NCBI RefSeq assembly: GCF_029428875.1
Contig: NZ_JAJSOO010000001.1
Span: forward strand, 7,215,371-7,279,370
DNA length: 64,000 bases
Source of the DNA: Streptomyces sp. JH34
GTDB taxonomy: Bacteria > Actinomycetota > Actinomycetes > Streptomycetales > Streptomycetaceae
Direction of reading: 5' to 3'
This document shows positions 1 to 8,654 of this stretch, in pieces. Position 1 is the stretch's first letter. Each line of letters begins with the position of its first letter. The notes under the pieces were generated by a model, which saw only the letters and a list, made by a program, of their open reading frames with translations, did not search any database and had not been told where the DNA came from. Both the position numbers and the translations under genes were made by a program.

Positions 1-218
1 CCCGTCACCCCGAAGCGAAACACCCGGCCCCCACGCCACTACGGGCACACAGTCGGCAAGCAGCTCCGCGAAACGACGAACGAAGAAGCCCGAGCCGAGG
101 GGTGAAGCGCCCGGGAAGTTTGTATGGGCGCCTTGTGTTCCAAGCCGGGCGGCCTGATCGCGCCCTGCCCCACCTGCGAAGATGGACTGTTGCACAGACG
201 TAGGGGAGCGCGACGACC

Positions 219-524
219 ATGGCCGGTTTCTGCAAAGCGGAGTTCGAGGCGCTGTCCCGCCTCATACGAGATCTCAGCGAGTGCGCGGGGGGCATGCGGA
301 CTACGATGCATCAGCTCAAGGAGATCGGGCCCAAGGGCTGCGGCTCCCAGGAGCTGGGCGATGCCTGTGACGACTTCCAGGAGAAGTGGGGGTATGGAAT
401 CAAGCTGATTGCCGACGCCACGGGCGGTATCACCGAGAAGGTCGCAGAGTCGGGCAGGCTCTACCAGCAGTTGGAGGACGAGGTCGACGCGATGATGCGG
501 GCCGTGAGGGCCGACGGCCGGTGA
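219..524 (+). CDS. WXG100-sized small helical protein
   Basis: This 101-aa, Cys-containing, predicted all-helical protein has the size and position of WXG100/ESX-type secreted or chaperone-like partners. A clear WXG turn is not seen; an E-K-W-G segment near residue 55 takes its place. A GGGGAG ribosome site precedes the ATG by about 9 nt. The stop codon overlaps the GTG start of the next gene (GTGA), so the two are translationally coupled. The downstream large WXG-type protein makes a role in a type VII secretion substrate pair plausible, but that is inference from size and context. Confidence 0.6.
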   Translation: MAGFCKAEFEALSRLIRDLSECAGGMRTTMHQLKEIGPKGCGSQELGDACDDFQEKWGYGIKLIADATGGITEKVAESGRLYQQLEDEVDAMMRAVRADGR

Positions 525-1264
525 CTCTCGTGCACGATTCAAGCACAACGGATGACCACAGCGGCGGGTCGCCGACGTCGCCCACCGCCTTTCGCTTCCA
601 GGTCCCGCCCGAGTTCCAGACCGTCCCGCTGGGCATCGGTGAAGACGAGGACGCCTTCGGAGAACAACTGCGGAGTTTCGCCCGCGACTACTGGGGCGAG
701 CGCGGAGACCTCGAGCAGCTGCACCGGTTGACCAAGGCCATGTACGCGGCTAACGCGGAGACCCTTGTCGCGGGAGGCGCCGTCCACAACGCGCTCGGCA
801 TCTTCCCTGTCGGCGGCAGCTCGGACGGCTCCCAGCCTCCCGAGCGCGTCAGCAGGGCCACACTCACGGTCAGCGTGCGCGAACTGGGCAACCCGGACCC
901 GCATGTCACGGCCGCGGGCATCGCGGAGTCACTGGACCACGCCGCAGGAGACGGCAACGAGGGCGAGACCCAGCTGGTGACTCTTCCAGCCGGTCCCGCA
1001 GTCGTCCGCATAGCAGGGTCTCGCGCGGTGTGGGAGCTGCCGGACGGCGAGCAGGAACGGTTCTTCGTCCGGATCGAAGTCTGGCTGCCCTTCCCTGGCG
1101 AAGACCGGCTCCTGCTGTTCTGCCTGAGCACTGCCGACGTCCAGGACCTCTATCTTCACCAGGCAGTCCTCGCGGACATCGCCGACACCGTCGAGTTCGG
1201 TGAGACCGACGGCCCGGGGGAGGCCGATGTGGCCCCCTCCGTCTCCCCCTTCAGCTCCTACTGA
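521..1264 (+). CDS. Unknown protein coupled to WXG100-like gene
   Basis: The protein is 247 aa and starts at a GTG overlapping the stop of the preceding gene. It is acidic and soluble-looking, without signal peptide or membrane segment. The first 20 residues are Ser/Thr/Pro-rich, then a folded region alternates strand-like and helical stretches (for example VSVRELGNPD and FVRIEVWLPFPGEDRLL). I do not recognise the family. Its position between a WXG100-like gene and a large WXG-type protein suggests an accessory or chaperone role for that secreted pair. Confidence 0.7.
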   Translation: MTLVHDSSTTDDHSGGSPTSPTAFRFQVPPEFQTVPLGIGEDEDAFGEQLRSFARDYWGERGDLEQLHRLTKAMYAANAETLVAGGAVHNALGIFPVGGSSDGSQPPERVSRATLTVSVRELGNPDPHVTAAGIAESLDHAAGDGNEGETQLVTLPAGPAVVRIAGSRAVWELPDGEQERFFVRIEVWLPFPGEDRLLLFCLSTADVQDLYLHQAVLADIADTVEFGETDGPGEADVAPSVSPFSSY

Positions 1265-1287
1265 TCGCGTCGAGAAGAACGAATCCC

Positions 1288-2811
1288 ATGAGCACCCATA
1301 CGTACGAAGCGCTCGGCTTCGACCCCGCACCCGGCGCGCCCGCTTCGGTACGACGGCTGGTCATCGCGCTCAACAGCGGGGCCAAGCGGCTCCATGACGC
1401 CCACGAAACGCTGACCCGCCTCGGCAAAGCGGACGCTGCCTGGGTCGGCGATGCCGCCTCCGCCTTCGCCAAGAAGACCGGAACCCTGCCCAAATACCTG
1501 GTTGACGGCCACCACTCACTGATCGACGCCGCGCACGCACTGCACACCTGGGACTCACACCTGCGGGACTTCCAGGTCCTGGCAGGCCGTTACGAGGAGG
1601 AGGCCGCACACGGGCGAAAAGCGCTGACGGACGCGCAGAACAACGGGGACCTGCGGCTTGCGGGCCGGACCTTCGACACGGAGGCCGAACTGCACCGAGC
1701 CCAGCAGCGCCTGGACCACGCGGTGAAGCGAGTCAACGAGGCCCGTGAAGAGCTGAACGCCATCATCAAGAAGGCGCACGACCTCCTGACCCACCACGAC
1801 GAAATGGCACGCGCCGCTGCCGCGGCGATCCGCAGAGCCGCCGAGTTCGCGCCTGATCAGTCCCTGCTCGACAAGCTCGGTGACCTTCTCACGAGCGTCG
1901 GCGACAAGATCAAAGGTCTTGTGGGCGACATCTGGAACTGGATCAAGGAGCACGCGGACACGATCTACAAGATCGGGGACTGGCTCGGCTACGCCAGCGC
2001 CGCCTGCGACATCCTCGCGGTCATCTTCTCCGAGACCATCATCGGTGCCGTCGTCTTCGAGGGCATAGGCATGGTGCTCAATGCCGGCGCCCTCACCTTC
2101 CACGGTGTCGGCTGGGCAGCAGGCGCGAAGAAGGGAAACGCCCTGGACATCGGTCTGGACCTCGTCGGGTTCGTGCCCTTCGGTGACCTTCTACGGCTCG
2201 GCAAAGTCGGAAAGGGAGCCTTCAAGGGCGTCAAGATTCCGATGAACGTGCTGGACTTCGGAGCGAAGGCAGCAGACTCCTGGAAGCGCGCGGACGACAT
2301 CATCGCCCATGTCGGCAGGACTGCGAAACTGGGCGACGACGCCGAGGAATGGGCAGTGCGCAACATCGGAGCCCTCGGCAGCAAAGCACACGCGATCCAC
2401 ATCACCGCGGACACTTTGGGGGATCGCCTCGCGGTCGCCGTGGCCAAGGAGTTCGGTGACCGCAACCTGTACCGAGCCGGCGCCGGGGTCACGGACATGG
2501 TCTTTCAGAGGGCGATGCCCCAGTTGATCGAAAACACCCCGCTGGGACGTATCCCCGCCCTCGCGGACTCCGTCCGGCCCATTGTCGACGGCGCGGGGGA
2601 AACGGTCGGCCGCTATATCGACCCCCGCTCCTGGACGGCCCGCGGCTACGAGACGATCCTCGGCGCGAAGAACCTGTACAAGGAAGGCGTACGCGTGGCG
2701 ACCGATCCGGTCCAGTACGGATCCGAGAAGATCCACGAGAAAATCGACCAGGCGCGAGAGACAGCGGGCGACGTTCTCGGCCGCCTCTCGGACGCCAACC
2801 CCTTTGGATGA
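1288..2811 (+). CDS. Large WXG-type putative T7SS-secreted protein
   Basis: The protein is 507 aa. Residues 1-180 form a long helical hairpin with a WVGDAA segment near residue 50, typical of WXG/LXG-like N-terminal domains of type VII secreted proteins in actinobacteria. A hydrophobic stretch near residues 230-290 (helices rich in Ala, Val, Ile, Gly) could insert into membrane. The C-terminal half is amphipathic and has no recognisable toxin motif. It starts with ATG 23 nt after the previous gene and belongs to the same operon. A T7SS substrate is likely by family resemblance, but no ESX core components (EccC and others) are in the window. Confidence 0.65.
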   Translation: MSTHTYEALGFDPAPGAPASVRRLVIALNSGAKRLHDAHETLTRLGKADAAWVGDAASAFAKKTGTLPKYLVDGHHSLIDAAHALHTWDSHLRDFQVLAGRYEEEAAHGRKALTDAQNNGDLRLAGRTFDTEAELHRAQQRLDHAVKRVNEAREELNAIIKKAHDLLTHHDEMARAAAAAIRRAAEFAPDQSLLDKLGDLLTSVGDKIKGLVGDIWNWIKEHADTIYKIGDWLGYASAACDILAVIFSETIIGAVVFEGIGMVLNAGALTFHGVGWAAGAKKGNALDIGLDLVGFVPFGDLLRLGKVGKGAFKGVKIPMNVLDFGAKAADSWKRADDIIAHVGRTAKLGDDAEEWAVRNIGALGSKAHAIHITADTLGDRLAVAVAKEFGDRNLYRAGAGVTDMVFQRAMPQLIENTPLGRIPALADSVRPIVDGAGETVGRYIDPRSWTARGYETILGAKNLYKEGVRVATDPVQYGSEKIHEKIDQARETAGDVLGRLSDANPFG

Positions 2812-2815
2812 CACC

Positions 2816-3511
2816 GTGGACAACACCCCGTATTCGTTCCTCGTCTCCGTGAACAATCCCGTTCCGGTGCCCGACCCCCTGCAGGCACAGCTGCCGTACG
2901 ACGCCGAAATGGCCTCGACGATCCGGCTGTCGACCGCCCGACGCCCCGAGGACACCCCGCTGGCACGTGTCTTCATCCCTCGCAGTGCACAGCGCCTCGG
3001 CCACCAGGTGCCCGTGTCCATCTGGATCCACTGCGGCCCGGACAGCCGGCTGCGGTGTTCGGTGCGCTCCGCCACTCCGGACGTCTATGAGGTCTGCACG
3101 ACCGAGGGCGCGTCCCTGGCCACCATCACCCGCCGAGCCGCCCGCCTCCTGCCCTGGCCTCGGCGCGTCCGATGGTCGGCAGTGGTCACCAACGTGCCGC
3201 AGCCGCTCACCGGAAAGGTGGGCACCTGGTACGCGTGGCTCGTCTACGTGGCGACAGCCCCCGTCTGGTTCCTCTTCGCACTGTGCATGATGCTCTACTC
3301 GTTCTTCGACGGCACCGCGGATGACCACACGTTCAGAAGCCCGTGCCGGACCCGCTGGCGCGCACCCGGCACGGGCACGGCACTGGACTACCGAGGCGTC
3401 AGCAGGACCTATCGTCTAGACCCCCAACGCCTGGACACCCGAGTGGCGTACGCTCTGGCGGTCGTCCAGACCTGGGAACGTGTGGGCCGACCCCAGCAGA
3501 AGGCGGGATGA
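2816..3511 (+). CDS. Single-span membrane protein, last gene of WXG operon
   Basis: The GTG start lies 4 nt after the preceding stop; a TTG at 2804 in the same frame is an alternative. The 231-aa product has an N-terminal soluble part of about 140 residues and one strongly hydrophobic segment (around residues 142-165, YVATAPVWFLFALCMMLY). A basic C-terminal tail rich in Arg/Tyr follows. The spacing argues for coupling to the large WXG-type protein, possibly as an immunity or membrane partner. The family is not recognised, so that role is inference. Confidence 0.65.
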   Translation: MDNTPYSFLVSVNNPVPVPDPLQAQLPYDAEMASTIRLSTARRPEDTPLARVFIPRSAQRLGHQVPVSIWIHCGPDSRLRCSVRSATPDVYEVCTTEGASLATITRRAARLLPWPRRVRWSAVVTNVPQPLTGKVGTWYAWLVYVATAPVWFLFALCMMLYSFFDGTADDHTFRSPCRTRWRAPGTGTALDYRGVSRTYRLDPQRLDTRVAYALAVVQTWERVGRPQQKAG

Positions 3512-3763
3512 CGACATCGGGCCACTTCGTGTCGTGTGGTTGTCAGGCTTCCCAGCCGATGAGTGGCGCACTCGCCGAAGTCGGATGATCTCAAGGTCCG
3601 ACGAGCATGCACCGAGGAGAAGCTCCGCCAGTTCGATCCGGGCCATGGGCAGCAGAGGCTGTGGACTGGCATCTCCACCGCGCGTGGTGATCGATGAACC
3701 CACGGAGGTCGGCTGCCGCATGGCCCTCAGCCAAGATCGAGAACAGGCTCGCAGGAGCGTGCA

Positions 3764-4660
3764 TCAAACGCCCTTCAGGACCCGGTCAAGTGCCGCCCGG
3801 CCTGCAGGTCCCCAGTGCGGCTTGCCGCCGGGAAGGCCCCGGTCTCCGTTCTGCCCCATGAGCATCAGGAACAGGCTCTTCATAGCAGCCAGCCCACGGG
3901 CGCGCCGGATCGCCGCTTCGTCTGCGTGCGCGTACATGTCGAAGAACCGTGAGGCCGAGCCCGCGGGCAGCAGCACCCATGCGGCGGCGAGGTCCCACGC
4001 CGGATCGCCGGCGAACAGGGCACCGAAGTCGACGATGCCCGAGAGCGTTCCGTCCGAGACGACGACGTTCGCGGGATGGAGGTCGCCGTGCACCCACACC
4101 GGCGGGCCCTCCCACGCGTCGGCCGCAACGGCGTCGTCCCAGACGGCCCGGACGTCAGCAGCGATGTCGTCGGGGACTACGGCCTGGAAAAAGCTCTCGA
4201 AGCCGTCCGTGCAATTCCTGGGATGGGCACCGAAATCCGTAGAGATCGGCGCCTCGGCGGGCGCCTCTACATGGAGCGCCCGGAGGAAGCCCGCCAGCGT
4301 GTCGGCCGCGTGGGAGCCGTGGTTGATCGAGCCGTGGTCCAGCGGCTCGCCGGCAACCCACGTCATCACGGTCCAGTGCTTGGGAAAGCGCTCGGACGGG
4401 TCCCCGAACCGCACCGGGAGCGGCACAGGGAGCGGCAAGCGCGGGGCTAGCACCGGTAGCCACCGCCGTTCCTTGAGCTGGAGCTCCGGAGTGGGGTCCA
4501 TGCGCTGCATGCGCACGGCCAACTCGTCTCCGAGGCGCCACATTTGATTGCCCCAGCCGCCCGCCACCTCCCGGATGGCCAGCCCTGCAAGGTCTGGATG
4601 TTGCTCCTGCAGCAGGTCACGGACCAGGTCTGCGGTGATCTCGATCTCGGTGTCGGTCAT
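3764..4660 (-). CDS. Aminoglycoside phosphotransferase (APH)-family kinase
   Basis: This 298-aa protein has an APH/choline-kinase fold. The catalytic loop HGDLHPANVV lies near residue 192 and the metal-binding IVDFG near residue 210, followed by DPAWDLAAAW. All key residues (catalytic Asp of HGD, Asn of the loop, Asp of DFG) are present, so it should be active. Such proteins phosphorylate small molecules such as aminoglycosides, macrolides, homoserine or sugars with ATP; the substrate cannot be read from sequence. It is monocistronic and antisense to its neighbours. About 250 nt downstream (3512-3763) holds nothing recognisable. Confidence 0.88.
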   Translation of the reverse strand: MTDTEIEITADLVRDLLQEQHPDLAGLAIREVAGGWGNQMWRLGDELAVRMQRMDPTPELQLKERRWLPVLAPRLPLPVPLPVRFGDPSERFPKHWTVMTWVAGEPLDHGSINHGSHAADTLAGFLRALHVEAPAEAPISTDFGAHPRNCTDGFESFFQAVVPDDIAADVRAVWDDAVAADAWEGPPVWVHGDLHPANVVVSDGTLSGIVDFGALFAGDPAWDLAAAWVLLPAGSASRFFDMYAHADEAAIRRARGLAAMKSLFLMLMGQNGDRGLPGGKPHWGPAGRAALDRVLKGV

Positions 4661-5150
4661 GCGAAGTCACAGTACTGAGGCGGCAGGCGGAGCGGCTCCC
4701 ACTCTCCGGAACACTCTCTGTGATTCCTCTGGCATCACCAATCCGGTTACAGCGAGCTGCAAATCAGAGGCTCTGGCCACGCCCAGTCTCCGAGAAACAG
4801 ACGCTTTCATGCTGGCACGGGGGCCCGCGGGTGGCCGGGTCGGCTGCCATCCGGCGGCCACGTCCAGCTCAAGCAGCGTGTTCCACCTCGCCTCCCCGCT
4901 CCCCGTGATCGGAATGACAGCGAGCGAGGGTGGCCCGCGTACGGTACTCCACGGCCCAGCCGGAGCGCGGTCAGGCCTCCGCGCTCGACCGGCCCCGATC
5001 CATCGATCCGTTCGCGGACTGGCCGAGAGACGACCAACGCCAGGCAGCGCCGCCCGTCAAAAGGGTGAGGAGACTGCAAATGGGGCAGGCTGTCGAGCAT
5101 CGCTGACGTTCGCGAAGCAACCGCAGCGTTGAAGGAGCAGGGGGCGGAGG
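4661..5150. other. Intergenic region between divergent genes
   Basis: This 490-nt stretch separates the antisense phosphotransferase from the protease operon and must contain both promoters. No ORF here has a recognisable product, and I see no strong palindrome. Confidence 0.4.
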
Positions 5151-5738
5151 ATGACCGGAGCGGGGGAAAGACCGGACTGGGCAGTGCAATTGGCCCGAAG
5201 GGTCTTGCAGGACGTTGCGCCGGACGAGTTGCCGCAGTTCGCGGTCGTGTCCCGCACATACCTCACCGCGTCGGAGGCTCGGAGGCGGCGGGCGATGCGG
5301 GGCGCTGAGCCGCTCGGGCTGGGCCTGGAAGGCGTCGCCGTCCTCCTCACCACCGCGGTACTCGCGGTAGCCACTCAGGTAAGCGATCACCTGGCGCAGC
5401 AGCTGGTCGATCGGACGGTGGGTGCCGCCGAACCGGCGCTCCGGACGCGGTGGTACCGCTGGCGCGCTCGCCTCCGAGGCGGCGAGGGAGCGATTCGTGC
5501 GGCGGGGGAGCCGTTGCCGACGCTCACGCCGGAGCAACTCGCGCAGGTGCGACAGCTGGCCATGGAGTCGGGACTACGTCAACGACTGGCGGCACCTGTC
5601 GCACAGGCTGTCGCGGACGGAATCATCGCGGAACTGGCAACGGCCGCAGCACAATGCGCAGCGACAGACGATGCCTCGGGTCCGCCCCCCGGCCGGAGCG
5701 ATCGGACTGCTCAGCACGGTGAACCGGCGGCGGGGTGA
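5151..5738 (+). CDS. Unknown protein coupled to M48-type protease
   Basis: The 195-aa product starts at ATG after a GGAGGATG-type ribosome site (start and Shine-Dalgarno nearly merge). Its stop overlaps the GTG of the protease gene by GTGA. It has one moderately hydrophobic segment (around residues 58-78, LEGVAVLLTTAVLAV) and a helical C-terminal part. It does not have the winged-helix look of BlaI/MecI, the usual partner of M56 proteases. Coupling suggests a regulator or substrate-binding partner of the protease; the family is not recognised. Confidence 0.7.
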   Translation: MTGAGERPDWAVQLARRVLQDVAPDELPQFAVVSRTYLTASEARRRRAMRGAEPLGLGLEGVAVLLTTAVLAVATQVSDHLAQQLVDRTVGAAEPALRTRWYRWRARLRGGEGAIRAAGEPLPTLTPEQLAQVRQLAMESGLRQRLAAPVAQAVADGIIAELATAAAQCAATDDASGPPPGRSDRTAQHGEPAAG

Positions 5739-7945
5739 GACACCCGGGCTTTGCCCCGTCCCGGTCTACCCTTCTCCCGACGGGCACCACCATCCGGTTC
5801 ATCCTCCTGATCGCGGTGACCGCCTATGTGGTGATGCAGTCCGCCACCGCGGTTTCCAGCGTCGCCTTCACCAGTGTGCGGCTGGATGAGGTCGCCGCGT
5901 TCTATGAGTGCCACCAGCGCGCAGTTGAGGACGGTGCGGCGAGGCGGGTTTCCGAGGGGGCTGCCGTAGGTGCGGCCGGAGACGTAGAAGCCTCGCTGTG
6001 CCACGACCCTCGCGCCGGCATGGGGTGGTTCTTGCCGTCCTTGATGGCGCTCGCGTTTGTCCTTGCGATCGCCGTCGCCTACTGGCTGCTGCCGGGCTGG
6101 CGCACACGGCACCGCGGTTACGTGCTCCTGTCCGGAGTGGTCGCTCCGGAAGTGGAGTCCAGGCTGTCCTTCCTCGTCGAGCTGGCGGGGGTCGGCGGGC
6201 GTGTCGTGTTCCTTCTCGAGCCGCTCAATCCGTGTGTCCAAGGGCTGGCTTTCGGACGGGTGGGCAGGCGTCATGTGGTGCTCAGCAGCGGTCTGCTCGC
6301 CCTCCACTCCCGTGATCGAGACTCCTTCGACGCCGTGGTGCTGCACGAGCTGGCACATGTACGCAACCGTGATCTGGACATCGGATTCCTCACGCTGCTC
6401 GTCGGCAGGAGTGCCGTGCTGTTGCTGCCCGCACTGGTCCTGTCCGGCTTGGGAAGCCTCAGCGTGATCACCTCGCCCGCAGGCGCGTCCCAGATGTCGG
6501 GCACCATGGGTGGGCACGTGCCGTCGGGCGCCCTCGCCGCAGGCTTGAGCGCCACCTTCGGGGGCCTGTTCCTCGGAGCAGTGATCCTGCTTCTGCGCAA
6601 TGCCGTCCTCCGAAGCCGCGAACTGGACGCCGACGCCCGGGCGGTGGAGTGGATGGGCACGGCGGAACCGCTGCAACGCGTTCTCGCCCACGCGGTCGAA
6701 CAACCGCCCGCATCGAACGGGTCACGCGGCTACGCACACCTCCTCAACGTGCACCCCCTGCCTTCCACGCGCGTGCGCAAAGCCGTGCAGCCTGGGCCAA
6801 GCGTTCGCATCGCGCCACTTGATCTGTTCGCGGTCGGGCTCATCACGGCTTACCTCTACGCCCTGATGAAACTGGGCCCCCTCGGTGGCGGAACCCTCGC
6901 GACTACGGTGACCGACGCTGTCGCGGCCCTCGCTGCCACGATGCTCCTCGTGGGCGTGGTGGGTGTGACGGTGTGGAGCGTTGTGGAATCGCGCGGCCTG
7001 CACCACGCAGAGATGGGGTCGGCGCAGCGCCTCCACGGACTGCGCCGAGCGGGGATCGGTCTCGGGCTCGGCCTGTTCACGGCGCGGATCCTGTCGCCCT
7101 CACTCGCCTCCTCGGCAGCGATGGTCGGCGGTCACGGCGTCTCCATGGTGTTCCCCTACGTTGTCCTCTGTGCTGCAGCCGGCTGGGGTGCGGTGAGCTG
7201 GCTGGAAAGGGTGGCAACTGCCTGGGTCGCAGCGGTGCGCGACAGCCGCAGACCCCGACTGCTCATGTGGACAGCCTTCGGTCTGTCCGCCGCAGGGACA
7301 TGGCCTGCGATGTTGTTCCTGCTCAGCCTTCCCGAGTGGACCCTCTACGCCGCCTCGTTCGTGGCGCCGGGCTGGCCCGGCGCGGCCGCTTTCTTCCTGA
7401 GTGCACAGCGGATGAGCCAGGTGAGCATGACCGCCTGGGCATCGGTGGCGATCCCCACCGTGTGCGTGCTGCTGTCAGCCGGGCGGTGGTGGTCGTGGAG
7501 ACCAGCCGCCGCGGCCGCGCGCGGTGAGTTCGGCCCGGCCAGGCCGCCAGGGCGCCTGTGGGCACGACTCGGCGTCCCGAGCGGCCTGGCAGTCACGGTA
7601 ATCCTCACCCCTGTGGCGCTGCTGAGTACGGAAACCGCGCTCTGGGTGACAATTGGCGCCGCGCAGCTGACGGCTGCCTTCTGGGCCGGACGCGGGCCCG
7701 CCTTACTGCCAGTTGCGCGGGCCACGCTCGCCGCCTACGGCGCCGGCTTCGTCGCGACTTACACATGGGCGGTGCAGGTCGGGCTCCTCGGCTGCATGGT
7801 AGGCACGAACGCGTGCCAGCCGTTGTGGAGCCTGGGCAGCCTGTCGCTGGCCGTGACCACCGCCGCCCCAGGCGCATTGTTCGCCGCAGGGTCCTGCGCG
7901 GTGCTGTACAGACGGTCCCGACGCGGGCACCACAGGGCCAGGTGA
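5735..7945 (+). CDS. Multi-pass membrane M48/M56-type zinc metalloprotease
   Basis: This 736-aa membrane protein has the HExxH zinc motif as HELAH at residues 204-208. Downstream E-L-D-A-D (SRELDADARAVEW, near residue 295) supplies the third ligand region typical of M48 peptidases. About two helices precede the catalytic domain. A long C-terminal half with roughly eight to ten more membrane spans follows, larger than HtpX-type enzymes (about 290 aa). Such enzymes cleave membrane or membrane-proximal proteins. The substrate is unknown; the coupled upstream gene is the best candidate partner. Confidence 0.85.
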   Translation: MRHPGFAPSRSTLLPTGTTIRFILLIAVTAYVVMQSATAVSSVAFTSVRLDEVAAFYECHQRAVEDGAARRVSEGAAVGAAGDVEASLCHDPRAGMGWFLPSLMALAFVLAIAVAYWLLPGWRTRHRGYVLLSGVVAPEVESRLSFLVELAGVGGRVVFLLEPLNPCVQGLAFGRVGRRHVVLSSGLLALHSRDRDSFDAVVLHELAHVRNRDLDIGFLTLLVGRSAVLLLPALVLSGLGSLSVITSPAGASQMSGTMGGHVPSGALAAGLSATFGGLFLGAVILLLRNAVLRSRELDADARAVEWMGTAEPLQRVLAHAVEQPPASNGSRGYAHLLNVHPLPSTRVRKAVQPGPSVRIAPLDLFAVGLITAYLYALMKLGPLGGGTLATTVTDAVAALAATMLLVGVVGVTVWSVVESRGLHHAEMGSAQRLHGLRRAGIGLGLGLFTARILSPSLASSAAMVGGHGVSMVFPYVVLCAAAGWGAVSWLERVATAWVAAVRDSRRPRLLMWTAFGLSAAGTWPAMLFLLSLPEWTLYAASFVAPGWPGAAAFFLSAQRMSQVSMTAWASVAIPTVCVLLSAGRWWSWRPAAAAARGEFGPARPPGRLWARLGVPSGLAVTVILTPVALLSTETALWVTIGAAQLTAAFWAGRGPALLPVARATLAAYGAGFVATYTWAVQVGLLGCMVGTNACQPLWSLGSLSLAVTTAAPGALFAAGSCAVLYRRSRRGHHRAR

Positions 7946-8616
7946 TCCCGACACGGTCGGCGCACGGTCTGTCGACGTCTCGCCCAGGGAAGTCCAGCTC
8001 GAGTACGGGCTCGGCAGCACCGCGTGGTCCCGGACCACTTGGGGGCGCGTGGTGCGTTGGGCCGGTCCCGCTGTGCGATCGACACGGTGAGTATGCGGGC
8101 CGCTCAAGAGGACTGCTGACGTGACCGAATCCCGTCGATGGCCCAGATTGAATCGAAGATCCACTTGATCGGCTCGCTGTTCAGGGCGCCTCGGCGACCG
8201 CCGCCCGCACACCGTCCGATCGTGGCCGCAGCTGGAGCCACGTAGGCGTACCGGGTGGTGGTGCCTCCGCCCGGGTCAATGACGGCTGTACTCGTCGGAT
8301 TCCTGGCATCGGCGTCCACCCTTCGCCGCGGTCGCTCACCACGACGTCACCCGACGGCCTGCAGAACAGGTCAGGGCGAGGCCAGTGGCATCGGCGCCGG
8401 TGTACGGAGTCACGGGCAGACCGCCGCTGCCGGGAACCCTGCTTCGTCTTGAGTCAGGGTGAGGCAGCCCAGTGCGGGCTGGATCCGGGCCCTGGCATCC
8501 GGGCAGCGGAGTGCTTGCCCCGGCGACGGGCCCTCTGGGCGACGCGAATGCCGCGGACGGCCCCGGAGCTACCAGGCGCTCAGCGGGTTGGTGGGGTCAC
8601 GTGGGGCCACGGAATC
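7946..8616. other. Long intergenic region upstream of the biosynthetic cluster
   Basis: This is about 670 nt without a supportable gene. Short frames here do not resemble known proteins. It separates the protease operon from the flavoprotein operon and ends at the palindromic operator at 8617-8630. Confidence 0.4.
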
Positions 8617-8630
8617 TCAGAGCGCTCTGA
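8617..8630. promoter_or_regulatory. 14-bp palindromic operator (LacI-family type), left copy
   Basis: A perfect palindrome TCAGAGCGCTCTGA lies 24 nt before the start codon of the first flavoprotein gene. An identical 14-mer sits 24 nt before the second flavoprotein gene (17434-17447). The central GAGCGCTC is the core of known LacI-family operators in streptomycetes (for example the CebR box TGGGAGCGCTCCCA). Its position overlaps the expected transcription start, which fits repression. Confidence 0.8.
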
Positions 8631-8654
8631 TTTCGCGTCACTACCGTCCGGCCC

